Positions 45,992 through 55,061 are shown, numbered from the stretch's first letter. The stretch is 64,000 nt of DNA from Candidatus Zixiibacteriota bacterium (GCA_029860345.1 JAOUBJ010000006.1:186001-250000), one strand, 5' to 3'. Numbers and translations: made by a program. Notes: a model not told the origin generated them from the letters alone.

Positions 45992-46630
45992 GTGCATGCC
46001 TTGCTGTTGACAACTTTGCTTTCTCTACCATTGTATCCGATCAATCCGGTCAAACAAGATACTCTTGATGTTATGGCCATGCACTTCTCGGTGGGTGTTA
46101 CCGCGCCCAACGGGTTGGTCAAGACCGGTGTGGACATCAGCACGCGCTATGAGTTTCGGGTAACCCATCCGGTGGTACTCAGGACAACATTGGACTACCG
46201 GCTTAGCCGGGTCAGTCATGTACGCTATCCTACCGGAACCATATTCGGTCCGCTGTTCTCTTTGGAAGCATTATACTATCGGGGTACTAATCGGATGACC
46301 GGATACGTTGGCGGGGGGGTGGTACTGGCCATGTACGATCATGCCACCAGTCAATCGGAGTCTGACTCGTTGAGAAACTACCATGGCGTTACCGATGTCG
46401 GTCTGAAGCCAACCAACGGCTACCGTCTTACCTTCGGGCTGCGTTTTCATCGCACGACCTCCTTTGAAGTAAGTATCACCGACGTGCGGCCCAGTTTCGT
46501 GTACACCAGTGATGCCGGTAACGGCAGCTACAGCCGACGATTCTCCCGCGCCCGCTTCAACGACTTTCGCATATCGATCGGTTATGTCATGCCTCTGTGG
46601 GGGGGCCGGCACACCGTCCGCGGACCATAG
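45992..46630 (+). CDS. Predicted outer-membrane beta-barrel-like protein
   Basis: The longest ORF would start at 45575 inside the aldehyde dehydrogenase gene. GTG at 45992 is more likely, with AGGAG 5 nt upstream and a signal peptide (ALLLTTLLSLPL) at the new N-terminus. The mature part has alternating hydrophobic/polar strands ending in aromatic or Gly-rich positions (FSVGVTAPNGLVKTGVDIS, GYVGGGVVLAMYDH, YRLTFGLRFHRTTSFEVSI), typical of an 8-10 strand barrel. No family is recognised. Two seven-G runs (46313-46319 and 46599-46605) lie in the coding part. Confidence 0.65.
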   Translation: MHALLLTTLLSLPLYPINPVKQDTLDVMAMHFSVGVTAPNGLVKTGVDISTRYEFRVTHPVVLRTTLDYRLSRVSHVRYPTGTIFGPLFSLEALYYRGTNRMTGYVGGGVVLAMYDHATSQSESDSLRNYHGVTDVGLKPTNGYRLTFGLRFHRTTSFEVSITDVRPSFVYTSDAGNGSYSRRFSRARFNDFRISIGYVMPLWGGRHTVRGP

Positions 46631-46695
46631 TTGTAGACCACCTATAAACGGCTCTTGTGCGCTTCGCACCCTTCTTGCGAAACACGGACAAACAC

Positions 46696-46723
46696 TGTCA
46701 CCCCGAGCGGAGTCGAGGGGCGA
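46696..46723. repeat. Dispersed TGTCACCCCGAGCGGAGTCGA-type repeat
   Basis: This 28-base word recurs with one change at 48474-48501 and inverted at 48522-48549. It lies between the barrel-like gene and the tgt 3' end. Confidence 0.7.
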
Positions 46724-46735
46724 ATTCATCCCTGA

Positions 46736-47863
46736 TCAGGAACCTTCATACCGATTCAGAAACTCTGCCCTGAAAGATTCGAACCTGTTCTCTTCAATCG
46801 CCTGACGGATCCCCCGCATAAGATTCTGATAGAAGTAGCTTGAGTGATAGGTAGCCAGTACCATGCCGGTAATCTCCGACTGGTTGTACAGATGCCTGAT
46901 GTACGCCCGGCTATACCGCTTGCAAACTCGGCAGTCACAATTGGGATCAAGCGGTGTGCTGTCGTCGGCGTAGCCTGAGTTGCGGTAGACGATCTGGCCT
47001 TCCGATGTGAACACATTACCGGTGCGGGCGTTGCGAGTCGGGAGAACGCAGTCGAACATGTCGATACCGTAGGAGACGGCCATCAGGATATCCTCGGGGT
47101 ATCCGACACCCATCAGGTAGCGCGGTTTGTCCTCAGGCAGGTGTTCAATTGTATGAGCCAGCATCTCTTCCATCTCGACTTTGCTCTCCCCCACCGACAG
47201 ACCACCGATGGCATTGCCCGGAAAGTCAAGCGATACTATCTGCTCTGCCGATTGCGTACGCAGGTCCTTGTATGTGGAACCCTGCACAATCCCAAAGGGG
47301 CAGCAGCCCCCCTCTTTCCCTTCCGAGAGTTCCTGGTAAACTAAGAGACACCGCCGTGCCCAGTCGTGGGTGCGACGGACGCCGGTCTCGGCCAACTCGC
47401 GGTCGGCCGGATATGGAACACATTGATCGAAGGCCATAACTATGTCGGCACCGATACCGTGTTGAATCTCCATGACTCGTTCCGGTGTGAACATGTGGGT
47501 CGAGCCGTCATGGTGCGAACGAAACTGCACGCCATCGTCGGTGATTTTCAAATTGTCGCGCATGGAGAAAACCTGGTAGCCGCCTGAGTCGGTGAGCGTG
47601 GGTTTATTCCATCCGTTGAACGAGGCCAGCCCGCCTTGTGACTTGATAATATCGACACCGGGTCGCAGGTACAAATGGTAGGTGTTACCAAGAATGATTT
47701 CCGCGCCACACTCTTCGAGGTCCTCGGATGTTAGCGCCTTGACCGCACCGGACGTCCCTACCGGCATAAACGCGGGCGTTTGGAATACACCGTGGGCCGT
47801 TGTGACTTCGCCGCGCCGCGCGGGTCCGTCGGTCGTGAGGGGGTTGTAGATTCTATCAGGCAT
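46736..47863 (-). CDS. tgt: Queuine tRNA-ribosyltransferase (tRNA-guanine transglycosylase)
   Basis: Tgt swaps guanine 34 for preQ1 (queuosine pathway) in tRNAs with GUN anticodons. The 375-residue product has FMPVGTSGAVKAL, GNTYHLYLRPG, the nucleophilic Asp region TDSGGYQVFS, FDQCVPYP, FGIVQGSTY and GYPEDILMAVSYG, and zinc ligands CDCRVCKRYSRAYIRHL. It has no obvious strong ribosome site (AGGTGA 9 nt upstream). Queuosine synthesis genes are not in the window. A degraded copy of its first 21 codons lies at 48383-48463. Confidence 0.96.
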   Translation of the reverse strand: MPDRIYNPLTTDGPARRGEVTTAHGVFQTPAFMPVGTSGAVKALTSEDLEECGAEIILGNTYHLYLRPGVDIIKSQGGLASFNGWNKPTLTDSGGYQVFSMRDNLKITDDGVQFRSHHDGSTHMFTPERVMEIQHGIGADIVMAFDQCVPYPADRELAETGVRRTHDWARRCLLVYQELSEGKEGGCCPFGIVQGSTYKDLRTQSAEQIVSLDFPGNAIGGLSVGESKVEMEEMLAHTIEHLPEDKPRYLMGVGYPEDILMAVSYGIDMFDCVLPTRNARTGNVFTSEGQIVYRNSGYADDSTPLDPNCDCRVCKRYSRAYIRHLYNQSEITGMVLATYHSSYFYQNLMRGIRQAIEENRFESFRAEFLNRYEGS

Positions 47864-47872
47864 GCTGAATGT

Positions 47873-48364
47873 TCACCTATCGCATCGACTCGTATGAAGG
47901 ACCACACCAAGCTGAAGAACCGCTTGTGGACTAGTGTATGAACCACTACCCGCGGTCAAACCAATTTCAAGGAACAGTGCTTTCCATCTGATGGACCCCG
48001 CTAATCCAATATACAGCCACGTCTTGGCGCTTCGACCGCGACCGCCGCCGATGCTCGTGTATTCGAGAATAAACGACTCTTCAAGCGAATAATCTCTGCC
48101 ACCCCTAACCGACCGCAGGAGGTTGACCTGAAGCCCGCCGGTCCCCCCCCCTTCGTCATTGGGAATGAAACCTCCGGACACCCGAAAACCGAGACTGGGG
48201 TCGTTAACGTGAGTGTAAAAGAAATTGAATCCGGCCGGCGAACCGAGAGCAAGGCCAAAGGTGGATCGGATACGTTGTTCGGGTTGCGTATCGTTCGAAG
48301 CCGCAGGTTGGGCTGCAAAGACGACAACAAGAATAATCAGAATAGTGCGTCGCATTTTAACCAT
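47873..48364 (-). CDS. Small secreted protein, outer-membrane-like, unknown function
   Basis: The 163-residue product has a classic signal peptide (MVKMRRTILIILVVVFAAQ) and a mature domain with strands typical of small barrels (FGLALGSPAGFNFFYTH, WLYIGLAGSIRWKALFLEIGLTAGSGS). No family is recognised. GGAGGAGG lies just upstream of the ATG. Nine consecutive G codon bases (48143-48151 on the plus strand as C) encode DEGGGTG. It lies between tgt and a broken copy of the tgt 5' end, as if inserted there. Confidence 0.7.
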   Translation of the reverse strand: MVKMRRTILIILVVVFAAQPAASNDTQPEQRIRSTFGLALGSPAGFNFFYTHVNDPSLGFRVSGGFIPNDEGGGTGGLQVNLLRSVRGGRDYSLEESFILEYTSIGGGRGRSAKTWLYIGLAGSIRWKALFLEIGLTAGSGSYTSPQAVLQLGVVLHTSRCDR

Positions 48365-48382
48365 GTCCTCCTCCGATCTTTG

Positions 48383-48463
48383 TCAAACTCTCCGAACTGA
48401 TGTCTCTTCACCGCGCCGCGCGGCTCCGTCGGTCGTGTGCGGTTTGTAGATAGTATCGTTCAT
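48383..48463 (-). pseudogene. Remnant of a second tgt 5' end
   Basis: On the minus strand ATG at 48463 opens a 26-residue ORF, MNDTIYKPHTTDGAARRGEE followed by TSVRRV. The first 21 codons align without gaps to the start of Tgt (MPDRIYNPLTTDGPARRGEV) with 51 of 63 bases identical. After codon 21 similarity stops and a TGA follows. The intact tgt starts 600 bases further on, so the two 5' ends flank the secreted-protein gene. Confidence 0.75.
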
Positions 48464-48473
48464 GTTCTATTCT

Positions 48474-48549
48474 TGTCACCCCGGGCGGAGTCGAGGGGCG
48501 ACCCAATTCGTGCTTTCTGTTTCATGCCTCGACTCCGCTCGGCATGACA
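48474..48549. repeat. 76-bp inverted-repeat element
   Basis: Two copies of the TGTCACCCCG(A/G)GCGGAGTCGA word face each other (48474-48501 and 48522-48549) across a short centre, like a miniature inverted-repeat element. Confidence 0.65.
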
Positions 48550-48559
48550 TTGTTGTCTC

Positions 48560-48665
48560 TTAATCCTGTAGGACAGGTCTGTCTTCAGACCTGCTATCTT
48601 TGGCGGGTTCTAGGAAGGACCCGCCCTACTTGCTCTTGAAACCCGGACCAAGGTCCGGGCCACCC
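48560..48665. repeat. Cluster of dispersed hairpins
   Basis: Three hairpins follow each other: GACAGGTCTG/CAGACCTG (about 48571-48594), GGCGGGT/ACCCGCC with the CCCTAC tail (48602-48630) and CCCGGACC/GGTCCGGG (48641-48661). The rest of the gap to 48705 shows nothing else. Confidence 0.6.
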
Positions 48666-48705
48666 AGTTGGGACGTGCGACGCGCGAGAGACACATTCTG
48701 CTGTG

Positions 48706-50067
48706 TCACCCCACCACCTCAAGCGCCTGCTGCAGGTTCGTAACGCCGGTGAGTTGCAGGGGGCGGTCGGTGAGTTTGTCGAGATTGGCCTGAGGCAAAA
48801 TCATGCGGGTGAAACCCATCCGGGCAGCTTCGTTGATGCGACGGTCGATCATGGCTACCGGACGCACCTCGCCGGACAAACCCACCTCGCCCACCAGTAT
48901 GGTCTTGGGGTCTATTGCACGGTTCAGCAGCGATGACACTATGGCCACCAACAACGGCAGATCAATCCCCGGCTCGGACAGTTTAAGGCCACCTGCGACC
49001 GAGACAAAAACATCGTTGGTGGCCATCGGGTAGTCGCATCGTTTTTCCAGGATGGCCAACAAGAGCGACAGACGTCTGTTGTCGATACCACCGGCTACGC
49101 GCTGTGGGTTAGAGTAACCGGCGGCGGTCACCAGCGCCTGAAGTTCCACGAGAATCGGGCGGTTACCTTCGACGATTCCAGCCACCACCGATCCACTGCG
49201 GGTTTCATTGGAGTGACCGGTCAGAAACAACGACGACGGGTTGGCCACTTCGATCAACCCGCGCTCGGCCATCTCGAACAGACCTATCTCAGCGATAGAC
49301 CCGAACCGATTCTTGGTGGCGCGCAACATTCGATAGAGATGCGCGGAGTCTCCCTCGAAGTAGACCACCGTGTCAACCATGTGTTCAAGCACTTTTGGTC
49401 CGGCCACCAGTCCTTCCTTGGTGACATGGCCGATCAAAAAAAGCGCCCAGCCGCCCGCCTTGGACATGGTGATCAGTTTGTTGGCCGCTTCGCGCACCTG
49501 AGCCACCGTGCCCGGCGGTGAGTCGAACAGTTCGCTGGCCACAGTCTGAATGGAATCGATGATCACCACCTGATGATCGTTTGAGCCGACTCGTTCGATC
49601 ATTTGTTCGAGAGAACTTGAGTTGACAACCGTGATGTTGTCACCCGACACCTGCAACCGGTCGGCCCGTCGTTTGATCTGCGGCAGTGATTCCTCGCCGG
49701 TGATGTATAGCACGTTCAAGCCCTGCTGCGAGTAGGCATCGGCCGCCTGTAGCACCAGTGTCGATTTACCGATCCCCGGTTCGCCGCCGAGCAACACGGT
49801 CATGCCGGGGAGCAACTGCCCTCCCAGTACGCGGTCGAACTCGACGATCCCGCTGGTAAAACCGGATTGCTGTTCGATACCAATCGACGAAAGCAGCGAT
49901 GAATCGGCATTTGAGGTTTGGGTTCTGGGCGATGATTTGGTGGGCATTCGTTCTTCGATCAGGCAATTCCACTGCGCACACTCACGGCACTGGCCCTGCC
50001 ACTTAGAATGTTCCGCCCCGCACTGAGAGCAGTAGAAAGCCGTTTTAGTTTTCCGTGGCGTTACCAT
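48706..50067 (-). CDS. radA: DNA repair protein RadA
   Basis: RadA is a RecA-like ATPase aiding branch migration. ATG at 50067 overlaps the mlaF stop (TGATG). The 453-residue product has the N-terminal zinc finger CSQCG...CRECAQW, Walker A GGEPGIGKST, the RadA motif TKNRFGS and a C-terminal Lon-like domain (SVAGGLKLSEPGIDLPLLVA). It is the last gene of the smg-radA operon. Confidence 0.96.
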   Translation of the reverse strand: MVTPRKTKTAFYCSQCGAEHSKWQGQCRECAQWNCLIEERMPTKSSPRTQTSNADSSLLSSIGIEQQSGFTSGIVEFDRVLGGQLLPGMTVLLGGEPGIGKSTLVLQAADAYSQQGLNVLYITGEESLPQIKRRADRLQVSGDNITVVNSSSLEQMIERVGSNDHQVVIIDSIQTVASELFDSPPGTVAQVREAANKLITMSKAGGWALFLIGHVTKEGLVAGPKVLEHMVDTVVYFEGDSAHLYRMLRATKNRFGSIAEIGLFEMAERGLIEVANPSSLFLTGHSNETRSGSVVAGIVEGNRPILVELQALVTAAGYSNPQRVAGGIDNRRLSLLLAILEKRCDYPMATNDVFVSVAGGLKLSEPGIDLPLLVAIVSSLLNRAIDPKTILVGEVGLSGEVRPVAMIDRRINEAARMGFTRMILPQANLDKLTDRPLQLTGVTNLQQALEVVG

Positions 50068-50831
50068 CAACCCACCTGTATCGGACCGGTCGCACTGCCG
50101 GTGATAAACTGTTTTACAACCTCGTTCGAGCTGTTTCTTATTTCGTCGGGCGTGCCGTCGAACTCGACCCGTCCCTGATAGAGCATGACAATGCGGTCGG
50201 CGATTTTGTAGGCTGATGTCATGTCGTGCGTGACGGCGATTGAGGTGACGTTCAGCTTGGTGTTGAGGTCGACGATCAGGTCGTTGATCATGTCGGCTGT
50301 GATCGGGTCCAGACCGGTGGTCGGTTCGTCGTACAAAAGCACCTCCGGTTCTGCGGCAATCGCGCGGGCCAGACCGACACGTTTGCGCATACCGCCGGAA
50401 AGCTCGTCTGGAAACTTGTCGCCGGAACCGGGCAGGCCTACCATGGAAAGTTTCTCACTGACGATCGCATCTATTTCCGAGCGCGTGTGCACTCGTTCTT
50501 CCTTGAGTCCCAAACCGACATTTTCGGCTACCGTTAGTGAGTCGAATAATGCCGCCGACTGAAACAACATACCATAGCGCCTGCGCATGTCGATCAGTCG
50601 CCTGCCGTGGAGCTTCGAGATGTCTGCATCGTCGAATGTGATTCGGCCTGAGTCCGGTTCCAAAAGCCTGACCAGATGTTTCAGCATGACCGACTTGCCA
50701 CAACCGGACTGACCGATGACTACAATCGACTCACCTTTGTTGACTTTCAGATCGACGCCTGAGAGAACCTCACGATGGTCAAACTGTTTGTGCAGGTTGG
50801 ATATTTGTATCATCGTTCTTTCTACTATCAT
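50067..50831 (-). CDS. mlaF: ABC transporter ATPase, MlaF-like
   Basis: MlaF powers lipid transport between membranes in the Mla system. The 254-residue product has Walker A GQSGCGKS, the signature LSGGMRKRVGLARA and Walker B VLLYDEPTTGLD. The initiation codon may be ATG at 50831 (overlapping the mlaE stop) or ATG at 50813. It is preceded by the permease gene, but no MCE-domain MlaD gene is visible, so it may lie elsewhere. Confidence 0.94.
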   Translation of the reverse strand: MIVERTMIQISNLHKQFDHREVLSGVDLKVNKGESIVVIGQSGCGKSVMLKHLVRLLEPDSGRITFDDADISKLHGRRLIDMRRRYGMLFQSAALFDSLTVAENVGLGLKEERVHTRSEIDAIVSEKLSMVGLPGSGDKFPDELSGGMRKRVGLARAIAAEPEVLLYDEPTTGLDPITADMINDLIVDLNTKLNVTSIAVTHDMTSAYKIADRIVMLYQGRVEFDGTPDEIRNSSNEVVKQFITGSATGPIQVG

Positions 50832-51607
50832 ATCCTAAACAGGATGAGGGCAAAAACAAAGTTGAACACCAGTATCAGTACCGATGAGATCACCACTGAG
50901 TTGGTGGTAGCCAGTCCGACACCCTGGGCGCCGCCACGAGTGTTGAACCCTTCGTAGCATCCGACCACGCCGATGATAAGTCCGAAGACAGCCGCTTTGA
51001 TCATGCCATTGATGAAGTCGCCGATCTGAAAGGAATTGCGAAAGCCGTTGAGAAATGTCTCGGATGACACATCGACCCCGACCACAGACACCACCAGGCC
51101 GCCGATGATGGCGATGAAATTGGCGAACACCACCAAGAACGGCACCATGAACAGGCAGGCCAGCACACGCGGCATGACCAGGTAACGCACCGGATTGATG
51201 CCCATCGATTCGAGGGCATCTATCTGCTCGGTGACGCGCATGGTGCCCAGTTCGGCGGTTATACCGGCACCGACCCGTCCGGCGAAGACGATGGCCGACA
51301 GCACCGGGGCCAACTCAATCACAACCGCTTTGCCGACAGCTTGGCCGAGGTATCTCAAGGGCGCCCCGATGAATTTGAATTGATAGGCCGCCTGCCAGGC
51401 GGATACGGCGCCAACGAATACCGAGATGATTACGATCAATGGTAGTGACTTGACGCCCAGAGTGTACAGTTGTTCAAAGATCAGCCCGACCGAACGATGG
51501 ATCTCTTTGAGTGAGCCGAGAAACCTGGTCAGCATCAGAGTGATGCCGCCCATTTTGCTGACGAAATTGACGCCGCGCCGTCCCAGTGTGGTCAGCCCGG
51601 ATTCCAT
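50828..51607 (-). CDS. mlaE: MlaE-family ABC permease
   Basis: MlaE is the integral membrane permease for phospholipid (or another lipid) transport. The 259-residue product has several long hydrophobic segments and the MlaE signature region (ELAPVLSAIVFAGRVGAGITAELGTMRVTEQIDALESMG, residues about 96-134). AAGGAG lies 5 nt before the ATG. It is followed at once by mlaF. Confidence 0.95.
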   Translation of the reverse strand: MESGLTTLGRRGVNFVSKMGGITLMLTRFLGSLKEIHRSVGLIFEQLYTLGVKSLPLIVIISVFVGAVSAWQAAYQFKFIGAPLRYLGQAVGKAVVIELAPVLSAIVFAGRVGAGITAELGTMRVTEQIDALESMGINPVRYLVMPRVLACLFMVPFLVVFANFIAIIGGLVVSVVGVDVSSETFLNGFRNSFQIGDFINGMIKAAVFGLIIGVVGCYEGFNTRGGAQGVGLATTNSVVISSVLILVFNFVFALILFRI

Positions 51608-51616
51608 GGCTACTCC

Positions 51617-53053
51617 TTAGAACGGAATGTCCTCATCACCGGAGACTGGTTCAACGTCGGCCGGCAACTCCGCCGGTCGATAGGCGAGGTTTTCAAAACA
51701 GGCATAGTCCTTTACAAAGGCGAGATGCACCACACCGGTGGGGCCGTTACGCTGCTTGGACACGATCAACTCAGCTTTGCCCTCGACCTCCTGAAACTCC
51801 GGGGTCGATCTGTCCTTACCGGCAAAGTAATGCTCCTGCCGGTACACAAAGGCGACCACATCGGCATCCTGTTCAATGGCGCCGGACTCGCGCAGATCGG
51901 ACAGTACCGGTCGTTTGTCGCCACCACGCTGCTCAACTTGACGTGAGAGCTGGGAGCAGGCGATGACCGGGATTTCCAGTTCCATAGCCAGTGTTTTCAG
52001 ACCGCGAGAGAGAGCGGCGATTTCCTGTTGACGATTTTCATAGCGGCCCGATCCCTGGACCATCTGGATGTAGTCGATGATTATCAGATCTATTCCGTGC
52101 TGTCCCTTCAGCCGACGTGCCTTGGCTTTCATTTCAAGAGCCGTAAGGCCGGGCGAATCATCGATGAAGATGTTTGATTCGGACAACGGTCCACCGGCGC
52201 GTGAAAGCCTTCCCCATTCTTCATCACGCAGCTTGCCCGCACGGAGTTTCTGTTGTGACACGCGAGCGCGTCCGCAGAGCATACGAAGGGACAACGCTTC
52301 AGCCGACATTTCCACTGAGAAGACACCTACCGACTTGTTCTGGTTAACCGCCATGTTCTCGGCCATGTTCATCACCAGGGCCGATTTGCCCATTGAAGGT
52401 CGTCCCGCGATGATGATCAACTCCCCTTTGTGCAGGCCGTTGGTCAAAACATCAAATTCGGTAAAGCCGGTTTTCAGCCCAACCAAAGAGCTATCGGGTG
52501 ACTGAAGTTCCTCGATCTGATCAAAGGTCGATGGAATCAGCTTGCTGATCGGTACAAAGCCACGACGCAGGCGTTTTTCAGAAAGGCCAAAGATACCTGC
52601 CTCGGCTTGATCCAAGAGGTCGGACACCGGCTGATCGAGATTGTAGCAACTGCGTGAGATTTCGTTGGTGATTTCGATGGTGCGCCTGAGCAGATACTTG
52701 TCGAGCACAATATCGGCGTAATGTTTGGCGTTGGCCGTCGCCGCGACAGATTCGACCAACTCCACCAGAAAGACGCGCCCGCCCAGGCGGGTCAATTTGT
52801 CGTCCTTGAGCAGGGCGTTGGATACGGTGGTAATATCGCACGGTTCGGTCTTTTCGTACAATTCGAGAATGGCCCGATAGACCATTTGATGTTTGGGTGA
52901 ATAAAAGACTGCTTCCTCGGTCAGGATTTCCACAACCTCATGCAGCGCGCCGACGTCTTTCAGGACGCAACCCAGAACGGCCTGTTCGGCTTCCAACGAT
53001 TGTGGCGGCTGCAATCGGTCGATTTGTCTTTCCTGATCCGTTCGGTAGGCCAA
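51617..53053 (-). CDS. dnaB: Replicative DNA helicase DnaB
   Basis: DnaB is the hexameric replication-fork helicase. TTG at 53053 has AGGAG 5 nt upstream. The 478-residue product has the N-terminal collar domain (PPQSLEAEQAVLGCVL), Walker A AGRPSMGKSALV, the IDYIQMVQGSGRYENRQQEI segment and ACSQLSRQVEQRGGDKRPVLSDLRESGAIEQDADVV. No intein is present. Confidence 0.97.
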   Translation of the reverse strand: MAYRTDQERQIDRLQPPQSLEAEQAVLGCVLKDVGALHEVVEILTEEAVFYSPKHQMVYRAILELYEKTEPCDITTVSNALLKDDKLTRLGGRVFLVELVESVAATANAKHYADIVLDKYLLRRTIEITNEISRSCYNLDQPVSDLLDQAEAGIFGLSEKRLRRGFVPISKLIPSTFDQIEELQSPDSSLVGLKTGFTEFDVLTNGLHKGELIIIAGRPSMGKSALVMNMAENMAVNQNKSVGVFSVEMSAEALSLRMLCGRARVSQQKLRAGKLRDEEWGRLSRAGGPLSESNIFIDDSPGLTALEMKAKARRLKGQHGIDLIIIDYIQMVQGSGRYENRQQEIAALSRGLKTLAMELEIPVIACSQLSRQVEQRGGDKRPVLSDLRESGAIEQDADVVAFVYRQEHYFAGKDRSTPEFQEVEGKAELIVSKQRNGPTGVVHLAFVKDYACFENLAYRPAELPADVEPVSGDEDIPF

Positions 53054-53061
53054 GTGATCTC

Positions 53062-53841
53062 CTAACCGATCATCTCATCGTAGCGGGCGCGAAGTAGCTG
53101 CATATCCTCCCAGGTATCTTTCTTATACGAAGCAAACCGTAAGAGCGCTGCCGGGTGGTAGGTCACCAACATGGGGACACTCTCGTATTCATGCCAACGG
53201 CCACGCAGTTTGCCCAGCGGAGTAGTCGTTTTCAAGAGCGCTTGAGCCGCAATCCGCCCAAGGGCGCAAATCAACTTGGGTTGAATGAGAGCAACCTGTT
53301 CCTTTAGTATCGGGAAGCATTGTTCCATCTCAGCCGGTTGCGGGTCGCGGTTGCCGGGCGGGCGGCACTTGAGAATATTGGCAATGTAGACTTCCTGTCG
53401 TGACAGTTTGATGGCCGCTATTATTTTGTCCAAAAGCTGACCGGCGCGGCCAACGAACGGTTCTCCGAGTCGGTCTTCATCGGCGCCGGGCGCTTCGCCG
53501 ATGAACAACAGGTCGGCCTTGGGGTTGCCGACACCATAGACAAACTTGGTGCGAGTTGAACCCAACGAACAGGCCTGACAATCTTTGACCGCATCGAAGT
53601 GAAGATCGAGCGAACCATACTGCGGCGCAACCGCACCGGCCCCTTGTTCGCGTGCGAAAAGTGTACCCATCTCGGTCACCGGCGTGGTTCTCTCATGCCG
53701 GTTGAGCAGTTGCATGTCCGACAACGAATCGATTTCACTTGAAACACGCGGCGGAAGAATAACTTCCCCCATGCCCATCTCCACTTGGGAGGCGAGAGCG
53801 CGGCGTAACATTTCCTGTAAACTCAGCGGTCGATCATCCAT
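53062..53841 (-). CDS. Family 4 uracil-DNA glycosylase (4Fe-4S)
   Basis: Type 4 UDG excises uracil from DNA and carries an Fe-S cluster. The 259-residue product has an N-terminal linker (about residues 1-75) of unknown use, then the UDG domain: cluster Cys residues in [18 protein letters not shown] and QCFPIL, the catalytic region [26 protein letters not shown], and the C-terminal [10 protein letters not shown]. The dnaB gene follows nine bases later. Confidence 0.95.
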   Translation of the reverse strand: MDDRPLSLQEMLRRALASQVEMGMGEVILPPRVSSEIDSLSDMQLLNRHERTTPVTEMGTLFAREQGAGAVAPQYGSLDLHFDAVKDCQACSLGSTRTKFVYGVGNPKADLLFIGEAPGADEDRLGEPFVGRAGQLLDKIIAAIKLSRQEVYIANILKCRPPGNRDPQPAEMEQCFPILKEQVALIQPKLICALGRIAAQALLKTTTPLGKLRGRWHEYESVPMLVTYHPAALLRFASYKKDTWEDMQLLRARYDEMIG

Positions 53842-53868
53842 GTCTAGTTTCCCTGTAAGATACGCAGT

Positions 53869-54522
53869 TTACAACAAAGCGGCTATCATATCAAGTATAC
53901 GCGCGGCAATTTGTGACTTTTTCGCCAGCGGAAGGACTATTGGGTCGCATTCCCTCCTGAGAACCGTCACTTGGTTGGTATCTGAGTCGAAGCCGGTGTC
54001 CTCGCCGACTTGATTCACTACGATCATATCGAGCTTCTTCTCCTTGAGCTTTTTTCGAGCGTTTGCAAGCGGCTGATCGGTCTCCAGGGCGAATCCTACG
54101 GTCAACAACGGCCTCTTCTTGCGGGCAATGACATCTTTCAGAATATCAACGGTCGGCTGCAGGGAGAGTGTCAGGGGCGCAGCATCCTTCTTGATCTTGG
54201 CTGAAGCGGGATCGACCGGCCGGTAATCAGCCGGAGCGGCGGCCATGATAAGACAGTCGGCGGCACCGATGGCGTCCAGAACCGCCTGGTGCAACTGGGC
54301 GGTGGTTTCGATGAGGACCAACTCCGCACCGGGAGGGGGCGCCAGAGAGGTCGGACCTGATATGAGTGTGACTTCGGCGCCACCGGCCAGGGCGGCCTCG
54401 GCCAGCGAAAAGCCCATTTTGCCCGAGGATCGATTACTGATATACCGAACCGGGTCGATCGGTTCGCGGGTAGGCCCGGCGGTAATGACAATCGTCTTGC
54501 CGGTTAGCCCTTCTCTTGACAT
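53869..54522 (-). CDS. coaB: Phosphopantothenate-cysteine ligase domain (CoaB), separate frame
   Basis: CoaB joins cysteine to 4'-phosphopantothenate in CoA synthesis. The 217-residue product from ATG 54522 begins directly at the CoaB domain (TIVITAGPTREPIDPVRYISNRSSGKMG) and ends at the normal CoaBC C-terminus. In most bacteria CoaB is fused to CoaC. Here the CoaC frame stops 19 bases inside and a one-base shift separates them. No ribosome-binding site precedes ATG 54522. If one base were restored near AAGGGC (about 54507-54512), the two would read as one CoaBC. It could be a true split or an indel. Confidence 0.88.
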   Translation of the reverse strand: MSREGLTGKTIVITAGPTREPIDPVRYISNRSSGKMGFSLAEAALAGGAEVTLISGPTSLAPPPGAELVLIETTAQLHQAVLDAIGAADCLIMAAAPADYRPVDPASAKIKKDAAPLTLSLQPTVDILKDVIARKKRPLLTVGFALETDQPLANARKKLKEKKLDMIVVNQVGEDTGFDSDTNQVTVLRRECDPIVLPLAKKSQIAARILDMIAALL

Positions 54523-55061
54523 AGGAAAGCTTCGACAGCGGTATACAATTGCTCCGGCTCCGACATCCGTCCTATTCCGGCATCCTCGCAGGCCATCTCC
54601 CCTTCCTCCGGGCCGACAAACAGATAGCCAAGTTCTTTCAAGTCGGCCACATTGCGTAGAGTGATCGGGTTGGCCCACATCTGAGGATTCATGGCCGGGG
54701 CGATCATCACCGGGCAGGTGGCGGCGCAAACCACGGTTGTCATAAGGTCATCGCAGATACCCGACGACACTTTGGCGATGAAATTGGCCGTGGCTGGAGC
54801 GACAATCATCAGGTCGGCCCACTGAGCCAGATCAATGTGGCGCGTGGCGATATATCGTTCCGGCGGAAACATCTGGTGAGCCACCGGTCTTTGCGATACC
54901 GTCTCCATAGTGAGCGTTGTGATAAACTCAGTGGCCGCATCGGTCATAATCACCTGTGTTTCGGCCCCGGCTTTGGTGAGGGCGCGAACCAGGTAAGGGA
55001 CTTTGTAGCAGGCGATTCCGCCGGTGAGTCCCACCGTGACCTTTTTGCCCGATAGCGTCAT
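54504..55061 (-). CDS. coaC: Phosphopantothenoylcysteine decarboxylase domain (CoaC)
   Basis: CoaC is the FMN-dependent decarboxylase that makes 4'-phosphopantetheine. The 185-residue product has VTVGLTGGIACYKVPYLVRAL, the catalytic His in ATRHIDLAQWAD, PATANFIAKVSSGICDDL and the PAMNPQMWANP loop, then stops just where the linker to CoaB would begin. See coaB for the frame break. The smg gene precedes it by five bases. Confidence 0.93.
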   Translation of the reverse strand: MTLSGKKVTVGLTGGIACYKVPYLVRALTKAGAETQVIMTDAATEFITTLTMETVSQRPVAHQMFPPERYIATRHIDLAQWADLMIVAPATANFIAKVSSGICDDLMTTVVCAATCPVMIAPAMNPQMWANPITLRNVADLKELGYLFVGPEEGEMACEDAGIGRMSEPEQLYTAVEAFLCQEKG

